This document shows, in pieces, positions 4,459 through 6,562 of a DNA stretch of 6,562 bases. The notes beneath the pieces were generated by a model. The model did not search any database. It was not told the DNA's origin and saw nothing but the letters and a program-made list of their open reading frames with translations. How positions within the stretch are numbered: position 1 is the first letter of the stretch; each line of letters opens with the position of its first letter. Source of the DNA: Phycisphaerae bacterium (GTDB taxonomy: Bacteria > Planctomycetota > Phycisphaerae > SM23-33); contig DAOVQV010000088.1 of the NCBI GenBank assembly GCA_030628445.1, positions 1 to 6,562 on the forward strand, read 5' to 3'. The position numbers and the translations under genes were made by a program.

Positions 4459-6562
4459 AACTCACGAAAGCTTTGGGCCTCGCGACCGTCTGGCTTCTTC
4501 TTCCGGCCGCTGCCGGGCAGACCGAAGAGGCGACGCTTACCCTCCGCCAGGGCGCCGACGAGTACACCGGCTTCGCGGACGTCTCAATCGACGTGGCTTC
4601 GCGTTTCGAGTCGGATCCTGCCGCACCGCAGTTGACCGCCGCCAGCGGGAGCTTCTACCGCGAGGGCGCCATTTTGATACGGGCCGACGTCTCGTCGATC
4701 CCCCCCAACGCCACCATCAGCAAGGCCGAGCTGGCCCTGCACGGCGGCGCCGCAGCGCCGGCCACGCTCACGGCCCATCAGGTGCTGACGAGCTGGAATG
4801 CGGATGAGGTCAATTGGGTCGAGACCGGCGACGGCGCAACTTGGTCGGCCCCGGGGATGCAAGCAGCGACGGACTACACGCCCGACGCGCTGGATACCGT
4901 AATCGTCGGGGGCGATGACGCGGCGTGGTGCCGCTTTGACGTGACGCAGGCTGCTCAGCAGTGGGTGCGCGATCCGGAAAAGAATTTCGGGCTCGTCCTG
5001 CTGGGCTACTGGCCGGCGTGGAAGGCCGGTCCGACTCGGACGTTCGCATCAAGCGAGTCGCCCAAGGCCGACCAAAGGCCCTATTTGATGATAACTTTCG
5101 ATCCCCAAGCCCCCCTCGCCGATGCCGGTGACGACTTGCGAGCAGCGCCTGGGTCGCAGGTGAAGCTGGATGCGAGCGGCTCGCGCCACGCCTCATCCGG
5201 CGCGACGGAACTGGGCTACTCGTGGCGCATCACCGCCAAGCCCGTTGCGTCCGGGCTCCAAGATGACCTAGGCCGACAGAAGGTGGCTTCCTTCCGGCCG
5301 GATGTCCCCGGCGACTACGTCATCGAGCTTACAGTGACCGATTCCGACGGCAACGCCTCCAGCGATACCGTCACGGTCCGCCCCCGGGTGCGTTCGGCCC
5401 GCCCTCGTCTTTGGATCAACGCCGACAACTTGCAATCGCTGAAGGACAAGATTGTCTCCGAGCCGAAAAGCTGGCAGCTCGTGCTGGCCAAGTGCGCCGA
5501 TGAGTCCACGGAGCCCGTCGCGTTTTTCTCCCGTCCGCACTGGCGGGGACCGATCAAGATGAGCGGCCTGGCGAACTGCGCGCTTAATTACCTTTTGACC
5601 GGCAACGAAAGACAAGGCCGCGAGGCAGTGGCGATCATGATGGAGAACTGCGCCAAGGGCCTGGACCTGCTTAGGTACGCCGATGGGAAGGTTGGCGCGG
5701 TCCACGTTGGCGCTACGGCACTGGGGTACGACTGGTGCCACGACCTGCTGACCGCCGATCAGCGTAAGACCGTCGTCGCCCAGCTCAATGAATGGGCCGA
5801 TTGGTGCATCACACGCGGTCGCGACAACGACAACCCGGCGTCCAACTACTTCCATCGGTATCTGTGGGTCGTGACGGCCACGGCGCTGGCGACGTACCAC
5901 GAGAACGGCGAAGCCGAACGTCTCCTGCGGCACGCCAAACAGTACATGCTCGCCTCGGTGGCCGGGCCTTGGTTGGCTCAATATGGCGCGGGCGGGAACT
6001 GGCCCGAGGGCAACGGCCGGTACGACGGCCCGCTATTCCTCGCCTACGCCCTGGCGGGGATCAAAACCGCCACCGGTCAGGACATCTTCAAAGACACGCC
6101 GTTCTTTGAAGATTCGATCTACTATCACCTGCACGCCACGCTGCCAGCCGTGTCCGGGCCTGTGGAAGTCCCGCCGGGACGATACGACCCAAAGCTGTTG
6201 GCAAGCTTCTACGACAAGGGCCCCTGCCTGATCTACCCCAGCGGCGAGTACGACCCCGACGGTTATGGGATAGCCATACCCGGGCTCTACCAGTACGCCC
6301 AGCACACTCAGTACATGACCATCACGTCCTGGGCACTGCGCCGCAAGGATCCGGAGGCCGGATACGCTCGCTGGTGGCTGGATAACACGCCGGGAACAGC
6401 GGGCCATTGTGCCTGGACACGCCCGGCGAGGTCCCAACCGCTCACTGCGGTGATCGACTTTATCTTCGCCGATCGCAGCGTGGTGGGCGAACCTCCGGGG
6501 AAGCTGCCTCGCCTGTACCCGTGCAGCGGGACCGGATTCGTCACGTGGCGCAGCTCGTGGGA
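4455..6562 (+). CDS. exported DNRLRE-PKD-heparinase-like protein, 3' end missing
   Basis: The frame runs from the ATG at 4455 to the right edge: 702 codons with no stop, so the C-terminus is missing. Residues 1-21 are a signal peptide (LGLATVWLLLPAAAG). About 24-215 match a DNRLRE/CBM96-type module: TLRQGADEYTGF at the start and FASSES...RPYLMITF at the end. About 220-310 are a PKD/Ig-like domain (ADAGDD, LDASGS, LGYSW, YVIELTVTDSDGNASSDT). From RPRLWINADNLQSLKDKI (316-333) onward the sequence is helical and resembles the alpha/alpha-toroid of heparinase II/III-type polysaccharide lyases. Candidate catalytic residues are Asn464 and His467 (SNYFHRY) and Tyr523 in GGNWPEGNGRYDG (513-525). The last visible residues, GTGFVTWRSSW (692-702), match the RSxW strand that opens the Hepar_II_III beta-sheet domain. 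It probably cleaves, or only binds, an acidic polysaccharide outside the cell; the substrate is unknown. A chondroitin/heparin, alginate or DUF4962-like specificity cannot be separated by eye. Confidence 0.8.
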   Translation, partial: MKLTKALGLATVWLLLPAAAGQTEEATLTLRQGADEYTGFADVSIDVASRFESDPAAPQLTAASGSFYREGAILIRADVSSIPPNATISKAELALHGGAAAPATLTAHQVLTSWNADEVNWVETGDGATWSAPGMQAATDYTPDALDTVIVGGDDAAWCRFDVTQAAQQWVRDPEKNFGLVLLGYWPAWKAGPTRTFASSESPKADQRPYLMITFDPQAPLADAGDDLRAAPGSQVKLDASGSRHASSGATELGYSWRITAKPVASGLQDDLGRQKVASFRPDVPGDYVIELTVTDSDGNASSDTVTVRPRVRSARPRLWINADNLQSLKDKIVSEPKSWQLVLAKCADESTEPVAFFSRPHWRGPIKMSGLANCALNYLLTGNERQGREAVAIMMENCAKGLDLLRYADGKVGAVHVGATALGYDWCHDLLTADQRKTVVAQLNEWADWCITRGRDNDNPASNYFHRYLWVVTATALATYHENGEAERLLRHAKQYMLASVAGPWLAQYGAGGNWPEGNGRYDGPLFLAYALAGIKTATGQDIFKDTPFFEDSIYYHLHATLPAVSGPVEVPPGRYDPKLLASFYDKGPCLIYPSGEYDPDGYGIAIPGLYQYAQHTQYMTITSWALRRKDPEAGYARWWLDNTPGTAGHCAWTRPARSQPLTAVIDFIFADRSVVGEPPGKLPRLYPCSGTGFVTWRSSW

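Overview
The window is GC-rich and densely coding. It looks like a stretch of a Planctomycetota-like chromosome, or a related PVC-group genome or metagenome bin. This rests on two features that I recall as common there: long secreted PQQ-type beta-propeller proteins with a methyltransferase-like N-terminal domain, and DNRLRE domains on secreted carbohydrate-active proteins. The assignment is an inference; there is no rRNA or other phylogenetic marker in the window.

Layout. Bases 1-1194 hold two minus-strand genes read right to left. First comes a 282-aa lipoprotein resembling ModA-type solute-binding proteins (346-1194). After a 25-bp gap follows the start of a second, paralogous binding protein (complement of 1-320), which runs off the left edge. 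Bases 1195-1484 form a divergent intergenic region with an extended -10 promoter candidate facing right. Bases 1485-6562 hold three plus-strand genes packed as an operon. They are a 530-aa exported protein with a methyltransferase-like fold followed by a PQQ-like propeller (1485-3077), a 459-aa exported PQQ-like/BamB-like propeller (3079-4458), and a large exported protein with DNRLRE, PKD-like and heparinase-type modules (4455 to beyond the right edge). Gaps in the operon are 1 bp and then a 4-bp ATGA overlap.

How they may work together. All five products carry an N-terminal signal or anchor, so the whole window encodes envelope or extracellular functions. The left pair probably binds a small ligand, by family a molybdate/tungstate-like oxyanion or other small anion, for an ABC importer encoded further left. 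The right operon pairs two propeller proteins with a probable polysaccharide lyase or lyase-like protein. The lyase retains an Asn/His/Tyr set with spacing like that of heparinase-type lyases. I infer a role in surface binding or breakdown of an acidic polysaccharide, but the substrate cannot be read from the sequence.

I saw no tRNA, rRNA, CRISPR array, insertion sequence, phage gene or convincing terminator. The most unusual features are the exported methyltransferase-fold domain with a degenerate SAM loop, the tandem binding-protein paralogs, and the multi-module architecture of the lyase-like protein. None of these proves a new system.
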